The notes: generated from the sequence alone by a model not told the origin. A stretch of 64,000 nucleotides of DNA from Pandoraea sp. PE-S2T-3 (GCF_002179965.1 NZ_NGUQ01000015.1:1-64000), one strand, 5' to 3'. Shown: positions 29,149 through 39,991, counted from the stretch's first letter. Numbers and translations: made by a program.

Positions 29149-30675
29149 TCAGGCGTCTTCGTGAATCACGCCCTCACCGTCTGCCACACCGGCGATGGCT
29201 TCCACACCCTCGTCGGCCGCCGCGTCCGGGTCCGCCTCGGACACGCGCACACGCGGCACCCACGGCTGGCCGATGCTTTCATGCTCGAACACCGCCATCG
29301 ACTCCACGTGCGACGTGTGCGGGAACATGTTCACCACGCCCGCCTGCGTCAGGCGATAGCCCGCTTCGTGCACCAGCAGCCCAGCGTCACGCGCCAGCGT
29401 TGCCGGGCTGCACGACACGTAGACGATGCGCTTGGGCAGCCCCTCATAGCCTTGCTGAGCAAGCTCAGCCAGCGCCTTTGACACAGCGAGTGCACCTTCG
29501 CGCGGCGGATCGATCAGATAGCGGTCGAAAGCGCCCAGCGCGCGAATGTCCTCCGCCGTGATGTCGAACAGATTTCGGCAGGCGAATTCCGTGTGCTCCG
29601 CGACACCGTTGCGTTCGGCATTGGCGAGTGCGCGCTCGGTCAACGCCGTGCTGCCTTCGATACCCATCACCGTGCCGGCACGACGCGCGAGCGGCAACGT
29701 GAAGTTGCCCAGACCGCAGAACAGATCGAGCACGCGCTCCGTCGATTCAGGCGCAAGCAGTCGCAGCGCACGGTGCACCAGCACACGATTGATCTGGTGA
29801 TTGACCTGCGTAAAGTCCGTCGGCTTGAACGGCATCCGGATCTGGTATTCCGGCAGCGTGTAGTGCAGTTCCGGCTCGAGCGGATAGAACGGCACGGCGG
29901 TGTCCGGCCCCTTGGTCTGCAACCAGAACTGAACCGCGTTCGCATCGGCAAACATGCGCAGAATATCTTCGTCCGTCGGCGTGAGCGGCTCGAGAATGCG
30001 CAGCACGAGGGCGGTCACGTCGGCACCGATAGCCAGTTCGATCTGCGGCAGACGCTCACGAATCGACAGCGACTCCACCAACCGGCGCAGCGGCACCAGC
30101 ATGTCGGAGATACGGCGCGGCAGCACTTCGCACGAATCCATATCGGCGACGTAGCTGCTCTTGCGTTCGTGGAAGCCGATCAGCACACCGCCCTTCTTGG
30201 GTACGTAGCGCACCGTCAGACGAGCGCGGAAGCGATACCCCCAGTCCGGCCCTTGAATCGGGCGCAGCATCGTCTCGGCCTTGACCTTGCCCAGACGCGC
30301 CAGATTGTCTTCGAGCACGCGTTGCTTGATGGCGATCTGGGCGCGCGGCTCCAGATGCTGCATCGAGCAGCCGCCGCACTTGCCGAAATGCGGGCATTGG
30401 GGCTTGGCGCGCATCGAGCTCGAACGCAGGACTTCCAGCGTTTCCGCCTGTTCGAACTTGGGTTTGCGGCGATAGCTCAGGTATTTGACGCGCTCCCCGG
30501 GCAGCGCACCTTCGACGAAGATGACTTTGCCGGGTTTGAATTCCGGCGTGCCAGGCTCACCTTCGGGCGCGGTGCGGCCAACGCCGCGCGCTTCCATGTC
30601 GAGCGATTCGATATCGATGATGCCGGGCTCGGCACTCGGCCGGCCGCGCGAGGAGTTTCGGGAGGAGCGGGTCAC
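29149..30675 (-). CDS. rlmD: 23S rRNA (uracil-1939-C5)-methyltransferase RlmD
   Basis: SAM-dependent methyltransferase that modifies U1939. The protein is about 508 residues from the GTG at 30675. An N-terminal TRAM domain ([36 protein letters not shown]) is followed by Fe-S cysteines in [15 protein letters not shown] and DSCEVL, the SAM site [15 protein letters not shown], the D-P-P-R motif, and the catalytic Cys in [12 protein letters not shown]. An Asp/Ala/Glu-rich tail of about 40 residues extends the C-terminus. The exact start is uncertain because the region before the TRAM domain is low in complexity. Confidence 0.94.
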   Translation of the reverse strand: MTRSSRNSSRGRPSAEPGIIDIESLDMEARGVGRTAPEGEPGTPEFKPGKVIFVEGALPGERVKYLSYRRKPKFEQAETLEVLRSSSMRAKPQCPHFGKCGGCSMQHLEPRAQIAIKQRVLEDNLARLGKVKAETMLRPIQGPDWGYRFRARLTVRYVPKKGGVLIGFHERKSSYVADMDSCEVLPRRISDMLVPLRRLVESLSIRERLPQIELAIGADVTALVLRILEPLTPTDEDILRMFADANAVQFWLQTKGPDTAVPFYPLEPELHYTLPEYQIRMPFKPTDFTQVNHQINRVLVHRALRLLAPESTERVLDLFCGLGNFTLPLARRAGTVMGIEGSTALTERALANAERNGVAEHTEFACRNLFDITAEDIRALGAFDRYLIDPPREGALAVSKALAELAQQGYEGLPKRIVYVSCSPATLARDAGLLVHEAGYRLTQAGVVNMFPHTSHVESMAVFEHESIGQPWVPRVRVSEADPDAAADEGVEAIAGVADGEGVIHEDA

Positions 30676-30745
30676 GTCTTTGTTCTCATGGCGACAGCAA
30701 ACCCGGCATTTTAATCGATTCGCGCCCGCCTTCCCACTTGTCGCA

Positions 30746-31522
30746 TCAAATCCACGCGTCGAGATATTCCTTCCAGTGCGGCGCCGTCTCGTCACCGAGC
30801 GAGCGCTTCACGAACTCGATCTCCTGCTCGTACTCCGCCTGACGCAGACCACCGCGCATCAACTGAAAGCGGCAGTACACCAGATACGTGTTCACGACAT
30901 CGGTCTCGCAGTAATTACGGATCTCTTCGAGCTTGCCGTCGCGATACGCTTCCCACACCTTGCTGCCATCCATGCCCAGCTTGCCGGGAAATCCGCACAG
31001 CTTCGCCAGATCGTCGAGCGGTGCGTTGGCACGTGCCTGATACATCGCCAGCAGATCCATCAGGTCGAGATGGCGCTGGTGATAACGGCTGATGTAGTTA
31101 TTCCACTTGAACTCGCGATCGTCTTCGCCCATGTCCCAATACCGCGGGGCAGCGACGCCGTGAATCATCGCGCGGTAATGCAGCACGGGCAGATCGAAAC
31201 CGCCGCCGTTCCACGACACCAACTGCGGCGCGTACTTCTCGATGGTGCGATAGAAGCCGGACACCAGTGCCGCCTCGCCGTCTTCCAGTGTGCCGAGCGA
31301 CTTCACGCGAAAGCCGTCGCGGTCGCGAAAGACGCACGAAATCGCAGCGATCCGGTGCAGATGCAGGGGCAGGAAGTCGTGTCCGACCTTGGCGCGCCGG
31401 GCGGCGAAAGCGGCTTCGGCCACTTCGTCGTCGGTCATGCCGGCGTAGGCCGGTTCGAGTCGACGCAAACCGTCGACGTCGGGAATCGTTTCAATGTCGA
31501 AGACGAGTACGGGAGATGCCAT
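30746..31522 (-). CDS. PolB-type 3'-5' exonuclease domain protein
   Basis: A 258-residue predicted 3'-5' exonuclease of the type related to the proofreading domain of family-B polymerases. The DEDD motifs are visible: ExoI FDIETIPD (D9, E11), Exo[15 protein letters not shown] (D at about 110), and Exo[16 protein letters not shown] (D near 209). No polymerase domain is attached, so it is a stand-alone nuclease of unknown in vivo role. It lies between rpoS and rlmD on the same strand. Confidence 0.85.
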   Translation of the reverse strand: MASPVLVFDIETIPDVDGLRRLEPAYAGMTDDEVAEAAFAARRAKVGHDFLPLHLHRIAAISCVFRDRDGFRVKSLGTLEDGEAALVSGFYRTIEKYAPQLVSWNGGGFDLPVLHYRAMIHGVAAPRYWDMGEDDREFKWNNYISRYHQRHLDLMDLLAMYQARANAPLDDLAKLCGFPGKLGMDGSKVWEAYRDGKLEEIRNYCETDVVNTYLVYCRFQLMRGGLRQAEYEQEIEFVKRSLGDETAPHWKEYLDAWI

Positions 31523-31672
31523 GATGAAATTCGGGAAAGGAATGAAAAAGGCTGTCGCACGGCGCGAGGCGACCGGCAGTGCCGCCCGTCGCCCTCACTC
31601 GAGATCGAGACCATCAGGGCGACCAGCCCCCCTGAGCCACCCGGCGCAAGCGACACGACGTCCACCAGCGAC

Positions 31673-32779
31673 TCAGAGCACCGCGTCCTTGCGCACGCCG
31701 TTCGAGGCGAAGTAGCGCTTGAGCTTGACGAGCGCCTCTTGCTGAATCTGGCGCACGCGTTCGCGGGTCAGCCCCATTTCGTCGGCGAGCTCTTCGAGCG
31801 TGGCGGGCTCAACGCGATTGAGGCCGAAGCGGCGCTCGATCACATAGCGATGTTTGGTCGACAGCCGCGACAGCCACAGGCGCATGAGGTCCTCCAGCTC
31901 GCGATGCTGGACTTCCTGCTCGGGCGCCACGCCATGATCGTCAGACAGCAGATCCAGCAGGCTGCTGCCGGGATCGATCTCAAGCGGGGCGTCGAGCGAA
32001 GCCACGTGCTCGTTGAGGGCCAGAATGTCGGTAATTTCGTCGGGCGTCTTGCCCGTCAGATCGGCAATGTCTTCAATGCTCGCGTCACGCTGCTCGCCGC
32101 CGTCGACATAAGCCGCGCTCTTCTCCAGATGGCGCTTGGCGCGCAGCACCTGATTGAGCTCGCGAATCACGTGCACCGGCAAACGCACCGTGCGCGCCTG
32201 ATTCATGATGGCGCGCTCGATGCTCTGGCGAATCCACCACGTGGCGTAAGTCGAGAAACGGAAGCCGCGGCCCGGGTCGAACTTCTCGATCGCATGCATG
32301 AGGCCGAGGTTGCCCTCTTCGATGAGATCGAGCAGCGGCACGCCGCGATTGAGATATCCCTTGGCGATGCTGACGACGAGGCGCAGATTGCGCTCGATCA
32401 TCACCTGCCGCGCGGCAAACTCGCCGGCTTGCGCACGCGTCGAGTAATCGAGTTCCTCGGCGGGCGTGAGCAGCGGCTTGACGCTGATGCGATTGAGATA
32501 GTGCTGGACGGTATCGGCAGTGAGTTCGGCCTGAAGCACCGTGCCGAAATCGTCGCCATCGGCAGCTTTGCGCTTGCGTCCGCCCGACGATGTCTCACTC
32601 GCGCCCTCACCGCTGCCTTCTTCGTCGGATGACGGGGCGTCATCCTCCTCCGCCTCGCGCTCGTCGAAAGCGTCGTCCACGTCCTCTTCCTGCCGGGATT
32701 GCCGATCGTCAACTTCCTGATCAGGTTCCGGGGCAGCGAGGTCTTCCTCTTGCGAAGTACGACGCTTTCTCTTGAGCAT
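31673..32779 (-). CDS. rpoS: Stationary-phase/general stress sigma factor RpoS
   Basis: Alternative sigma-70 family factor of 368 residues. The N-terminus is a long acidic tail (about residues 1-75, runs of E/D/S), then region 1.2 ([21 protein letters not shown]), 2.1-2.4 ([56 protein letters not shown]), 3 and 4.2 ([20 protein letters not shown]). It starts 15 bases after nlpD, and in enterobacteria the main rpoS promoter lies inside nlpD; the same is likely here. The acidic tail is longer than in E. coli RpoS (330 residues). Confidence 0.96.
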   Translation of the reverse strand: MLKRKRRTSQEEDLAAPEPDQEVDDRQSRQEEDVDDAFDEREAEEDDAPSSDEEGSGEGASETSSGGRKRKAADGDDFGTVLQAELTADTVQHYLNRISVKPLLTPAEELDYSTRAQAGEFAARQVMIERNLRLVVSIAKGYLNRGVPLLDLIEEGNLGLMHAIEKFDPGRGFRFSTYATWWIRQSIERAIMNQARTVRLPVHVIRELNQVLRAKRHLEKSAAYVDGGEQRDASIEDIADLTGKTPDEITDILALNEHVASLDAPLEIDPGSSLLDLLSDDHGVAPEQEVQHRELEDLMRLWLSRLSTKHRYVIERRFGLNRVEPATLEELADEMGLTRERVRQIQQEALVKLKRYFASNGVRKDAVL

Positions 32780-32794
32780 TCGACCCTGCCTTGT

Positions 32795-33634
32795 TTATTG
32801 AGGCGGCAAATACTTCATCGGATCCACAGGTTTGCCATCACGGCGCACCTCGAAATGCAACATGACACGATCGGCATCGGAGTTGCCCATTTCGGCAATT
32901 TTCTGACCGCGCGTGACGCTGTCGCCTTCCTTGACCAACAGTGTGCGGTTGTGCGCATACGCCGTCAAGAAGGTCGAGTCGTGCTTGATGATCACCAGGT
33001 TGCCGTAACCTCGCAGACCGGCCCCCGAGTACACCACCTTGCCCGCGCCGGCGGCATACACCGGATCGCCGACATTGCCCGCGATGTTCAACCCCTTGTT
33101 CTTCGAATCGTCGAACCGGCCGACCACACTGCCCTTGGCCGGCCACGACAGCGCCAGATCACCGCTCGACACTGCGCTCGGTGCGGCCGTCGCTGCCGAA
33201 CTGCTCGGCGGCGGCACCACCGCAGGCGGCACCGAAGCCGGGTTGGGGCTCGTGGTTGCCGTCGACGGCGTGCTGCCAATCGGTGCGGGCAGCGGCGTGC
33301 CGGTATCGCCCGCAGGCGGCTTCACACGCAGCACCTGACCGACTTCGATCTGGTCCGGATTCTGAATGTTGTTCCAGCGCGCGATATCGCGATAGTTCTG
33401 ACCGTTTTCCAGTGCGATCCGATAGAGACGATCACCCGGTTTGACGCGGTAGAAGCCCGGTGGCACCGGCGTATTGTCGATGACGGGAGCCCCCGTCACA
33501 CTGCTGTCGGTCGTCGTACCGCCTACGGTACGGTCAACGACCGGGGCGCCGACCTGTCGCGATGCGCATGCTGCCAGCATGCTCAGCAACAGAACACTGG
33601 CGACGCGTTGTTGAATACCCGCTCGCAAATTCAC
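32795..33634 (-). CDS. nlpD: LysM / LytM-domain lipoprotein NlpD
   Basis: Murein hydrolase activator. The 279-residue protein has a signal peptide and lipobox LSMLAAC (Cys about 23), a LysM domain at about 58-102 (GFYRVKPGDRLYRIALENGQ) and a C-terminal LytM/M23 domain. The LytM zinc ligands look degenerate: NKGLN replaces H-x(3)-D and VMLHFEV lacks the first His of HxH. It should therefore be catalytically inactive and act, like E. coli NlpD, by activating an amidase (AmiC). It sits directly upstream of rpoS. Confidence 0.94.
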   Translation of the reverse strand: MNLRAGIQQRVASVLLLSMLAACASRQVGAPVVDRTVGGTTTDSSVTGAPVIDNTPVPPGFYRVKPGDRLYRIALENGQNYRDIARWNNIQNPDQIEVGQVLRVKPPAGDTGTPLPAPIGSTPSTATTSPNPASVPPAVVPPPSSSAATAAPSAVSSGDLALSWPAKGSVVGRFDDSKNKGLNIAGNVGDPVYAAGAGKVVYSGAGLRGYGNLVIIKHDSTFLTAYAHNRTLLVKEGDSVTRGQKIAEMGNSDADRVMLHFEVRRDGKPVDPMKYLPPQ

Positions 33635-33665
33635 TCAATTCCTCCGCAGAATAGGCCCGACGGGC

Positions 33666-34808
33666 TTAGATGATGCCCGATTTTAAGGGGACGAATAACA
33701 CCCTATCAAGCTGCGTCTCGCGCCACTGGCGCGTACCGACACGCTCGATGAGGGTCAAAATCTGTTGCTCGCCGCCCACCGGGGCAACGAGACGTGCGCC
33801 AACGGCGAGCTGATCGAGCAGCGCATCCGGAATTTCAAGTCCGGCTGCGGCGATCACAATGCCGTCGAACGGCGCAACGGCCGGCAGACCGAGCCGGCCA
33901 TCACCGTAGTGCAACCGGATGTTCGGCACGCGCAATGGCCGCAGGTTGGCTTTCGCCCGTTCATGCAGCGGGCGCACCCGCTCGATCGAATAGACGTCGC
34001 GGGCCACACAAGACAGCACCGCCGCCTGATAGCCGCAACCGGTGCCGATTTCCAGCACCTTCTCCAGCGGACGGCCACTCGCGAGCAGCAACTCGATCAT
34101 GCGACCGACCACCGATGGCTTCGAAATCGTCTGGCCATGACCGATGGGCAACGCCGCATCTTCGTAGGCCTGATTGGCCAGACCCGCATCGACAAAGCCG
34201 TGACGCGGCACCGTCGCGAGCGCCGCCAGCACACCCGCGTGTTTGACGCCCGATGCGGCAACGCGTTCAGCCATCCGGCCCCGTACGCGCTCCGAGGTGA
34301 GCCCAATACCGTCCGGCGAAGGGACCGGCACCGGCTTCGCATGACGTGCAGTGTTGCCTGTCGAAACTTTCACCGGCGCGGCAAGCCCTTTGCCCTGCAC
34401 CGGACGCGGCGCCGTTTTCACCGTTTGCCCGGCCCCATGAGGCGCAGGCTGCGCGTGCGGCGCACTTGCCGGTCGCGCCAGCCCCTTCGGGGTGACGGGG
34501 CGCGGTGCCGTCGAACCCGTCGGCCGTGCCGACGCGCCCGCCATCGGTGTCGCAGCCGGGCGCAGCCCGTGATGTTGATTCGGCGTGTGACTGGCCGAAG
34601 CGGTCTTCCCTGTCGCCGGCTTGCCCGATGCTACCGGCGTCACCGGTGTTGACGGCTTGGTCGGTGTCGCCGCCGCGCGCGTCATCGCGGCTGGCGGCGC
34701 ACCGGCGGGGCTTGCCCGTGATGCCTTGTCGAGCACCGGCGCCTTGCGTTGGCGACGGGTCATGACTTCAGACAGAGGGAGAGGAAAACGCTTCGGCGGT
34801 GTCGTCAT
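33666..34808 (-). CDS. pcm: Protein-L-isoaspartate O-methyltransferase with long N-terminal extension
   Basis: Repairs isoaspartyl residues using SAM. The catalytic domain occupies about residues 168-380 and has the family motif GQTISKP (225-231) and SAM motif [13 protein letters not shown] (251-263). About 165 residues of Pro/Ala/Thr/Lys-rich low-complexity sequence precede it, which doubles the normal length of about 210. The extension is in frame without stops and starts at an ATG overlapping the surE stop (ATGA), which supports translation from there. No upstream signal peptide is seen. The extension could be disordered and bind partners; this is not known. Confidence 0.92.
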   Translation of the reverse strand: MTTPPKRFPLPLSEVMTRRQRKAPVLDKASRASPAGAPPAAMTRAAATPTKPSTPVTPVASGKPATGKTASASHTPNQHHGLRPAATPMAGASARPTGSTAPRPVTPKGLARPASAPHAQPAPHGAGQTVKTAPRPVQGKGLAAPVKVSTGNTARHAKPVPVPSPDGIGLTSERVRGRMAERVAASGVKHAGVLAALATVPRHGFVDAGLANQAYEDAALPIGHGQTISKPSVVGRMIELLLASGRPLEKVLEIGTGCGYQAAVLSCVARDVYSIERVRPLHERAKANLRPLRVPNIRLHYGDGRLGLPAVAPFDGIVIAAAGLEIPDALLDQLAVGARLVAPVGGEQQILTLIERVGTRQWRETQLDRVLFVPLKSGII

Positions 34809-35566
34809 TGTCCGGCCACCCCTGCGCTGGCCAGCCAGTCATGCACGACACCGAGTCGTGCGTTATGCGTGAGATCCAGTTGCAAGGGGGTGACCGAGAC
34901 GTAATCGTGCGCCACGGCGTGAAAATCGGTGCCTTCGCTGCTATCGCGCGCGTCGCCGGCCGGACCGATCCAGTAGATGGTTTCGCCGCGCGGGCTTTCC
35001 TGACGGATCACCGGCTGCGACTGATGCCGCTTGCCCAGACGCGTCGCTTGCGCGCCCTTGAGCTGGTCGTACGGCAAATTCGGAATATTGACGTTAAGGA
35101 GAAACGGCGCACCAAGCGGCCTCTCCATATAGCGCTCGATCACGTCGCGCGCCACACGTGCGGCGCTGTCGAGGTGATCCCAGCCCTTATGTACCTGAGA
35201 GAAGGCGAACGACGGGATGCCGAAGAGAAAGCCCTCGGTGGCCGCCGCGACAGTGCCGGAATACAGCGTGTCTTCGCCCATGTTCTGGCCGTTGTTGATG
35301 CCGGAGACCACAATGTCGGGCCGCTCGTCGAGCAGCCCGGTCAGCGCAACGTGAACACAATCGGTCGGCGTGCCGTTGATGAAAGTGAACCCGTTGCTGC
35401 CTTTGAAGACCGACAGCGGCCGTTGGAGGGTCAGAGAATTGGACGCACCGCTACAGTTCTGTTCGGGCGCCACCACGGTAATGTCGCCAAGCGGGGCCAG
35501 CGCTTCGTAAAGCGCGGCCAGGCCTGGCGCCTGATACCCATCGTCGTTGCTGAGCAGGATTCGCAT
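34805..35566 (-). CDS. surE: 5'/3'-nucleotidase SurE
   Basis: Survival protein and metal-dependent phosphatase acting on nucleoside monophosphates. The 253-residue protein has the metal-binding start [16 protein letters not shown] (DD at 8-9), [14 protein letters not shown] and [11 protein letters not shown]. The ATG at 35566 begins this motif, so the in-frame upstream extension is rejected. It overlaps pcm by four bases, forming the conserved surE-pcm-nlpD-rpoS block. Confidence 0.97.
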   Translation of the reverse strand: MRILLSNDDGYQAPGLAALYEALAPLGDITVVAPEQNCSGASNSLTLQRPLSVFKGSNGFTFINGTPTDCVHVALTGLLDERPDIVVSGINNGQNMGEDTLYSGTVAAATEGFLFGIPSFAFSQVHKGWDHLDSAARVARDVIERYMERPLGAPFLLNVNIPNLPYDQLKGAQATRLGKRHQSQPVIRQESPRGETIYWIGPAGDARDSSEGTDFHAVAHDYVSVTPLQLDLTHNARLGVVHDWLASAGVAGQ

Positions 35567-35625
35567 GTGGGCAATTGTAACCGAGGAAAGGTCCCCGGAT
35601 ATGACGCTCACGAGGCGTCGGATGC

Positions 35626-36444
35626 CTACATCTTTTCGGTTTCACCCGCCTGCGGCTGCCAGACCAGCAGTCGCTTCTCCACCACACCGACGAGCCCGTC
35701 GAGCACCAGCGCAAACGCCGTCAGAATCAGCACCCCGGCAATCACGGCGTTGATGTCGAACGTGCCTTCGGCTTGCAGAATCAGGTAGCCCACGCCACGC
35801 GCCGACCCCAGATACTCGCCCACGACGGCACCGACAAACGCCAGCCCCACCGAATTGTGCAAGCTGGAGAACACCCAGCTCGTCGCGCTCGGCAGATACA
35901 CCCGGCGCAGCAACTGGCGCTGATTCGCCCCCAGCATGCGTGCATTGGCGAGCACCACCGGGCTGACTTCCTTCACGCCCTGATAGACGTTGAAGAACAC
36001 GATGAAGAACACCAGCGTGACGCCGAGTGCCACCTTCGACCAGATACCGAGCCCGAACCACACCCCGAAGATCGGCGCCAGAATCACGCGCGGCATCGAG
36101 TTGGCGGCCTTGATATAAGGGTCGAGCAACGCGCCGGCGGCCGGCGAGAGCGCGAGCCACAGACCGACCGCCAGCCCGGCCACCGTACCGATGGCAAATG
36201 CGAGCACGGTCTCGAGCAACGTCACGCCGAGGTGAAGATAGATTTCCCCGCTGGCAAACCACTGCCAGATCTGCCACAGCACCTTCTGCGGTTCCCCGAA
36301 GAAGAAGGCAGCCTTGTCGGGACTATCGAAATAAAACGCCGGCAGCAGTGTGGGGCTGGTCAGGACATACCAGACCAGAAAACTCACTACCAGCAGCAGC
36401 CATTGCCACAACCGCAAATGGCGCATGATCGAACGATTACGCAT
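35626..36444 (-). CDS. ABC transporter permease, nitrate/sulfonate/taurine (SsuC/TauC) type
   Basis: A 272-residue inner-membrane permease with about six helices. The EAA loop is seen as [36 protein letters not shown] and [14 protein letters not shown] are typical of the SsuC/TauC family. It is third of a leftward unit after the binding protein and the ATPase, but separated from the ATPase by a 175-base gap. The substrate cannot be told from sequence. Confidence 0.9.
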   Translation of the reverse strand: MRNRSIMRHLRLWQWLLLVVSFLVWYVLTSPTLLPAFYFDSPDKAAFFFGEPQKVLWQIWQWFASGEIYLHLGVTLLETVLAFAIGTVAGLAVGLWLALSPAAGALLDPYIKAANSMPRVILAPIFGVWFGLGIWSKVALGVTLVFFIVFFNVYQGVKEVSPVVLANARMLGANQRQLLRRVYLPSATSWVFSSLHNSVGLAFVGAVVGEYLGSARGVGYLILQAEGTFDINAVIAGVLILTAFALVLDGLVGVVEKRLLVWQPQAGETEKM

Positions 36445-36619
36445 GACGAACGAATTCCGGGAATATCAGACAAGCCAATCGAACCAGCCGAAGATGTCGG
36501 GCAAATCGAAGCAATCCATCCAGTCGAACCACTGGACCCAGCCGCACCCGATGTTCAGGGGGCCAACGTGATCTGGTGGCTCACGAAGCTCAGGAAGGTC
36601 ACGATTTGTCCCATGACGC

Positions 36620-37435
36620 TCAGACGGCCTTGAGCTGTTGGGCATAACCCTTCAACACTTCTTCGCGCAGCACATCCCAAATCTGGGCATGCAGCTCGGT
36701 GAAGCGCGGCAGGTTCCGAATTTCCGCCACATCGCGCGGACGCGGCAGGTCGATGCGGAACTCGCCGATCGGATGGGTGCCCGGCCCGGCGGCCAGCACC
36801 ACCACCCGGTCGGACAGCGCAATCGCCTCGTCCAGATCGTGCGTGATGAAGAGCACGGCGCGGCGCTTGGCGGCCCACAGTTCGAGCAGTTCGTTCTCCA
36901 TCAACTGACGCGTCTGGATGTCGAGCGCCGAGAACGGTTCGTCCATCAGAATGATGTCCGGATCGAGAATCAGCGTCTGCGCCATGGCCACACGCTTGCG
37001 CATGCCGCCCGAGAGCTGATGCGGATACCGGTCGCCAAAACCGCCCAGCCCCACGCGCTTGAGCCACTCGTCACCGCGCGCCCTCGCCTCTTCCGGCGCG
37101 ACGCCGCGAAACTCCAGCCCGGCGGTCACGTTGTCGATCGCGTTGCGCCACGGCATCAGCGCCTCGGCCTGGAACATGTAGCCCGCGCGCGAGTTGATCC
37201 CCGTGAGCGGCTCGCCAAACACTTTCACCGTGCCCGACGACGGCATCAGCAGCCCCGCCGCGACGTTGAGCAGCGTCGACTTGCCGCAACCGGTCGGGCC
37301 GACCACCGACACGAACTCGCCCGGCGCAATGTCGAGCGAGGTGTCGGCCACGGCCGTGTAGCGCTGACGACGATCGTCGCGCGCGACGAACGTGCAGGTA
37401 ATGCTGTCAAAACTCAGAGCCGGCGCAGTCATCAT
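36620..37435 (-). CDS. ABC transporter ATPase, nitrate/sulfonate/taurine (SsuB/TauB) type
   Basis: A 271-residue ATP-binding subunit. Walker A is GPTGCGKST (46-54), the signature is LSGGMRKRVAMAQ, Walker B is IILMDEPFSALD and the switch His is in FITHDLDEAIAL. Its ATG overlaps the stop of the binding protein by four bases (37432-37435), so the two are coupled. The permease gene follows after 175 bases. Confidence 0.92.
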   Translation of the reverse strand: MMTAPALSFDSITCTFVARDDRRQRYTAVADTSLDIAPGEFVSVVGPTGCGKSTLLNVAAGLLMPSSGTVKVFGEPLTGINSRAGYMFQAEALMPWRNAIDNVTAGLEFRGVAPEEARARGDEWLKRVGLGGFGDRYPHQLSGGMRKRVAMAQTLILDPDIILMDEPFSALDIQTRQLMENELLELWAAKRRAVLFITHDLDEAIALSDRVVVLAAGPGTHPIGEFRIDLPRPRDVAEIRNLPRFTELHAQIWDVLREEVLKGYAQQLKAV

Positions 37436-38463
37436 TTGTACTTGGCGTCGGCCTTCTTGGTGAATTCGTTCGTGAACGTCTTCGCCAGATCGATCGGGCG
37501 GCCCTTCACGGTCTCATCGAATGCCTGCAACGTGCGCAGCGCCGTCGCGGGACCATCGGCGGGAATGATGCCGTCCGGCGAGATGGCTTCCTTCACGCGG
37601 CTCCATGCATCGAGGTACAGCGCGCGGTCGCCGAGCAGATACGCTTCGGGCACCGTCTTGATCAGGTCCGACGGGCCTGCCGTCTGCAACCAGCGCAACG
37701 CACGCACCATGGCATTGGTGAGGGCCTGCGTGGTGTTCGGATTTTTCTGGATGAACGACTCGTTCGTGTAGAGGCAGCCGGCGGGCATATTGCCGCCGAA
37801 CACCGACACCGTTTCCTTGAGCGTGCGCGTATCCGAGATCACGCGGATCTCCTTGTCGCGCTCCAGCATCGTGATGACCGGGTCGAGGTTGACGATCGCG
37901 TCGATGTTGCCCGAGCGAATCGCCGCGAGCGCGCCCGACGAAGCACCGACACCGACGAACGCCACTTCATTGGGTTTCACGCCGCCCTTGGCGAGCACGA
38001 AGTTCGCCATGATGTTCGTCGACGAGCCCGGTGCCGTCACGCCGATCTTCTTGCCGCGCAGGTCAGCCAGCGACTTGTAGTTCGGCATCGTCTTGTTCGA
38101 CACGCCGAACACGATCTGCGGCGCGCGGCCTTGCAGCACGAAGGCGCGGATGAACTGGTTCTTGGCCTGCAACAGAATAGTGTGTTCGTAAGCCCCCGAG
38201 ACCACATCGGCGCTGCCGCCGACGAGTGCCTGAAGCGCTTTCGAGCCGCCGGCGAAGTCGGAGATTTCGACGTCGAGGCCTTCGTCCTTGAAGTAGTTCA
38301 GGCGCTCGGCAATCGTGAGCGGCAGGTAATAGAACAGGTTCTTGCCGCCGACGGCGATAGCGATCTTGGTCTTTTCAAGTTTGGCTTGTGCGAAGCCCGG
38401 GCGAATGCCTGCGCTCAGCAGACCGGTGGCGGCAAGAGCCGTCACGAACTGACGTCGTTGCAT
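37432..38463 (-). CDS. ABC transporter periplasmic substrate-binding protein (NMT1/SsuA-like)
   Basis: A 343-residue exported protein. The N-terminus RRQFVTALAATGLLSAG has a twin-arginine-like RRQF and a cleavage point near GFAQA, so Tat export is possible. The mature part has the NMT1/THI5-like fold motifs (FYYLPLTIAERLNYFKDEGL, LQALVGGSADVVSGAYEH, NIDAIVNLDPVITML). Relatives bind sulfonates, nitrate, aromatic acids or thiamine precursors; the ligand here is unknown. The CoA transferase gene lies 151 bases upstream on the same strand, hinting at an organic-acid substrate. Confidence 0.9.
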   Translation of the reverse strand: MQRRQFVTALAATGLLSAGIRPGFAQAKLEKTKIAIAVGGKNLFYYLPLTIAERLNYFKDEGLDVEISDFAGGSKALQALVGGSADVVSGAYEHTILLQAKNQFIRAFVLQGRAPQIVFGVSNKTMPNYKSLADLRGKKIGVTAPGSSTNIMANFVLAKGGVKPNEVAFVGVGASSGALAAIRSGNIDAIVNLDPVITMLERDKEIRVISDTRTLKETVSVFGGNMPAGCLYTNESFIQKNPNTTQALTNAMVRALRWLQTAGPSDLIKTVPEAYLLGDRALYLDAWSRVKEAISPDGIIPADGPATALRTLQAFDETVKGRPIDLAKTFTNEFTKKADAKYK

Positions 38464-38614
38464 GGTGATTGTCTCCGTGGTTGCAGCGTTCTTTCTTTAT
38501 TCGACGTGCTTTATTCACGAGACGCCTGCGCGAGCCGTCCGACCTTGCCCCGGTCACACCGGGCGAAGTCGGCACCGTCGGTACGGCACCCCGTGATCCT
38601 GCGCCAGCGATCAC

Positions 38615-39991
38615 TCAAATGATCTTGTTCTCGCGCAGGGTCTTGATTTGCCCGGCATCATAACCCAGTTGCCCAAGCACCTCATCCGTGTGTTCGCCCA
38701 GCGCCGGGCCGAGCCACTGGGTCTCGCCCGGGGTATCGGATAGCTTGGGCGTGATGTTCGGCAGATCGATCGGCGTGCCATCGGGAAACCGGTAACGCTG
38801 GATCATCTGGCGCGCGGCAAACTGCGGGTCCTGGAACATGTCTGCCACCGTGTAGATTCGGCTCGCGGGCACATCCGCCCCTTGCAAGACGGTGAGCGCT
38901 TCATCGATAGGACGCGCGCGAGTCCACCCGCCGATCGCATCGTCGATTTCCTGCGTGCGCGGCACACGGCCATCGTTGTGTGCGAGCCCCGGGTCTTCGG
39001 CGAGATCGGCGCGGCCGATGGCATGCATCAACCGCTTGAAAATCGGATCGCTGTTGCCGCCGACGACGATCATGCCGTCTGCGCACGGGTAGGTGTTCGA
39101 CGGCACGATGCCCGGCAGCGACGCGCCGGTGCGCTCACGCACCATGCCCGCCACGCTGTACTCGGGCACCACGCTCTCCATCAGGTTGAACACCGCTTCA
39201 TACAGCGCGACGTCGACCACCTGCCCTCGCCCGCCGTTCACGTTGCGGTGATGCAGCGCCATCATCGCGCCGATCACCCCGTGCAACGCCGCAATCGAAT
39301 CGCCGATAGAGATACCGATGCGCGGCGGCGGCAGTTCGGGATAGCCCGTGATGTGACGCAAGCCCCCCATCGACTCGGCAATCGCGCCGAAGCCGGGCCG
39401 GTCGCGGTACGGGCCGGTCTGGCCGTAGCCCGAGAGCCGCACCATCACCAGGCCCGGATTGTCGGCCGAGAGTTGTTCGTAACCGAGCCCGAAACGCTCA
39501 AGCAGACCGGGGCGGAAGTTCTCGACCACGATGTCGGCCTGCGCTGCGAGCTTGCGCACGATGGCCTGACCTTCCGGCGCCTTGAGATTGACCGTCACCG
39601 ACTTTTTATTGCGCGCCTGCACAGCCCACCAGAGCGACGTGCCGCCCGCATCGGGATGCATCTTGCGCCACTTGCGCAGCGGGTCGCCGTGCTCCGGGTC
39701 TTCGATCTTGATCACTTCGGCACCAAACTCGCCGAGCATGCGTGCGGCGAACGGCCCGGCGATGAGCGTGCCCAGTTCAAGCACCTTCACCCCGGCGAGC
39801 GCGCCCTTGCCCGGCAAACCAGAAGTATTGGCAGCACCGGCAGCGCCTGTGGAAGCCGTGGAATCGGGAGGCAGTTGGGAGGAAGACGTACCAGCAGCGG
39901 TGTTGGCCTGAGCGGCCTGCGGTGAGCGCGAAGCTTCGAACGACTTGGACAACGTGGACTCCTGTGCTTCATCGACGGGCGTTGCCGTCAA
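38615..39991 (-). CDS. CaiB/BaiF family CoA-transferase (formyl-CoA:oxalate type)
   Basis: A 458-residue class III CoA-transferase. Family features are LAGVKVLELGTLIAGPFAARMLGEFGAEVIK (beginning about residue 63), the catalytic-Asp region RNKKSVTVNLKAPEGQ, the Gly-rich GFGAIAESMGGLRHITGYP, and YPCADGMIVVGG. The first 60 residues are a Ser/Ala/Thr-rich tail not found in most members. It could hand CoA to an acid taken up by the neighbouring ABC transporter. That pairing is inference. Confidence 0.9.
   Translation of the reverse strand: MTATPVDEAQESTLSKSFEASRSPQAAQANTAAGTSSSQLPPDSTASTGAAGAANTSGLPGKGALAGVKVLELGTLIAGPFAARMLGEFGAEVIKIEDPEHGDPLRKWRKMHPDAGGTSLWWAVQARNKKSVTVNLKAPEGQAIVRKLAAQADIVVENFRPGLLERFGLGYEQLSADNPGLVMVRLSGYGQTGPYRDRPGFGAIAESMGGLRHITGYPELPPPRIGISIGDSIAALHGVIGAMMALHHRNVNGGRGQVVDVALYEAVFNLMESVVPEYSVAGMVRERTGASLPGIVPSNTYPCADGMIVVGGNSDPIFKRLMHAIGRADLAEDPGLAHNDGRVPRTQEIDDAIGGWTRARPIDEALTVLQGADVPASRIYTVADMFQDPQFAARQMIQRYRFPDGTPIDLPNITPKLSDTPGETQWLGPALGEHTDEVLGQLGYDAGQIKTLRENKII

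Noticed and set aside
35773-36633. Plus-strand open frame (286 codons) across the ABC permease gene
   Set aside because: Shadow of the permease; translation is His/Glu/Gln-rich with no recognisable fold.
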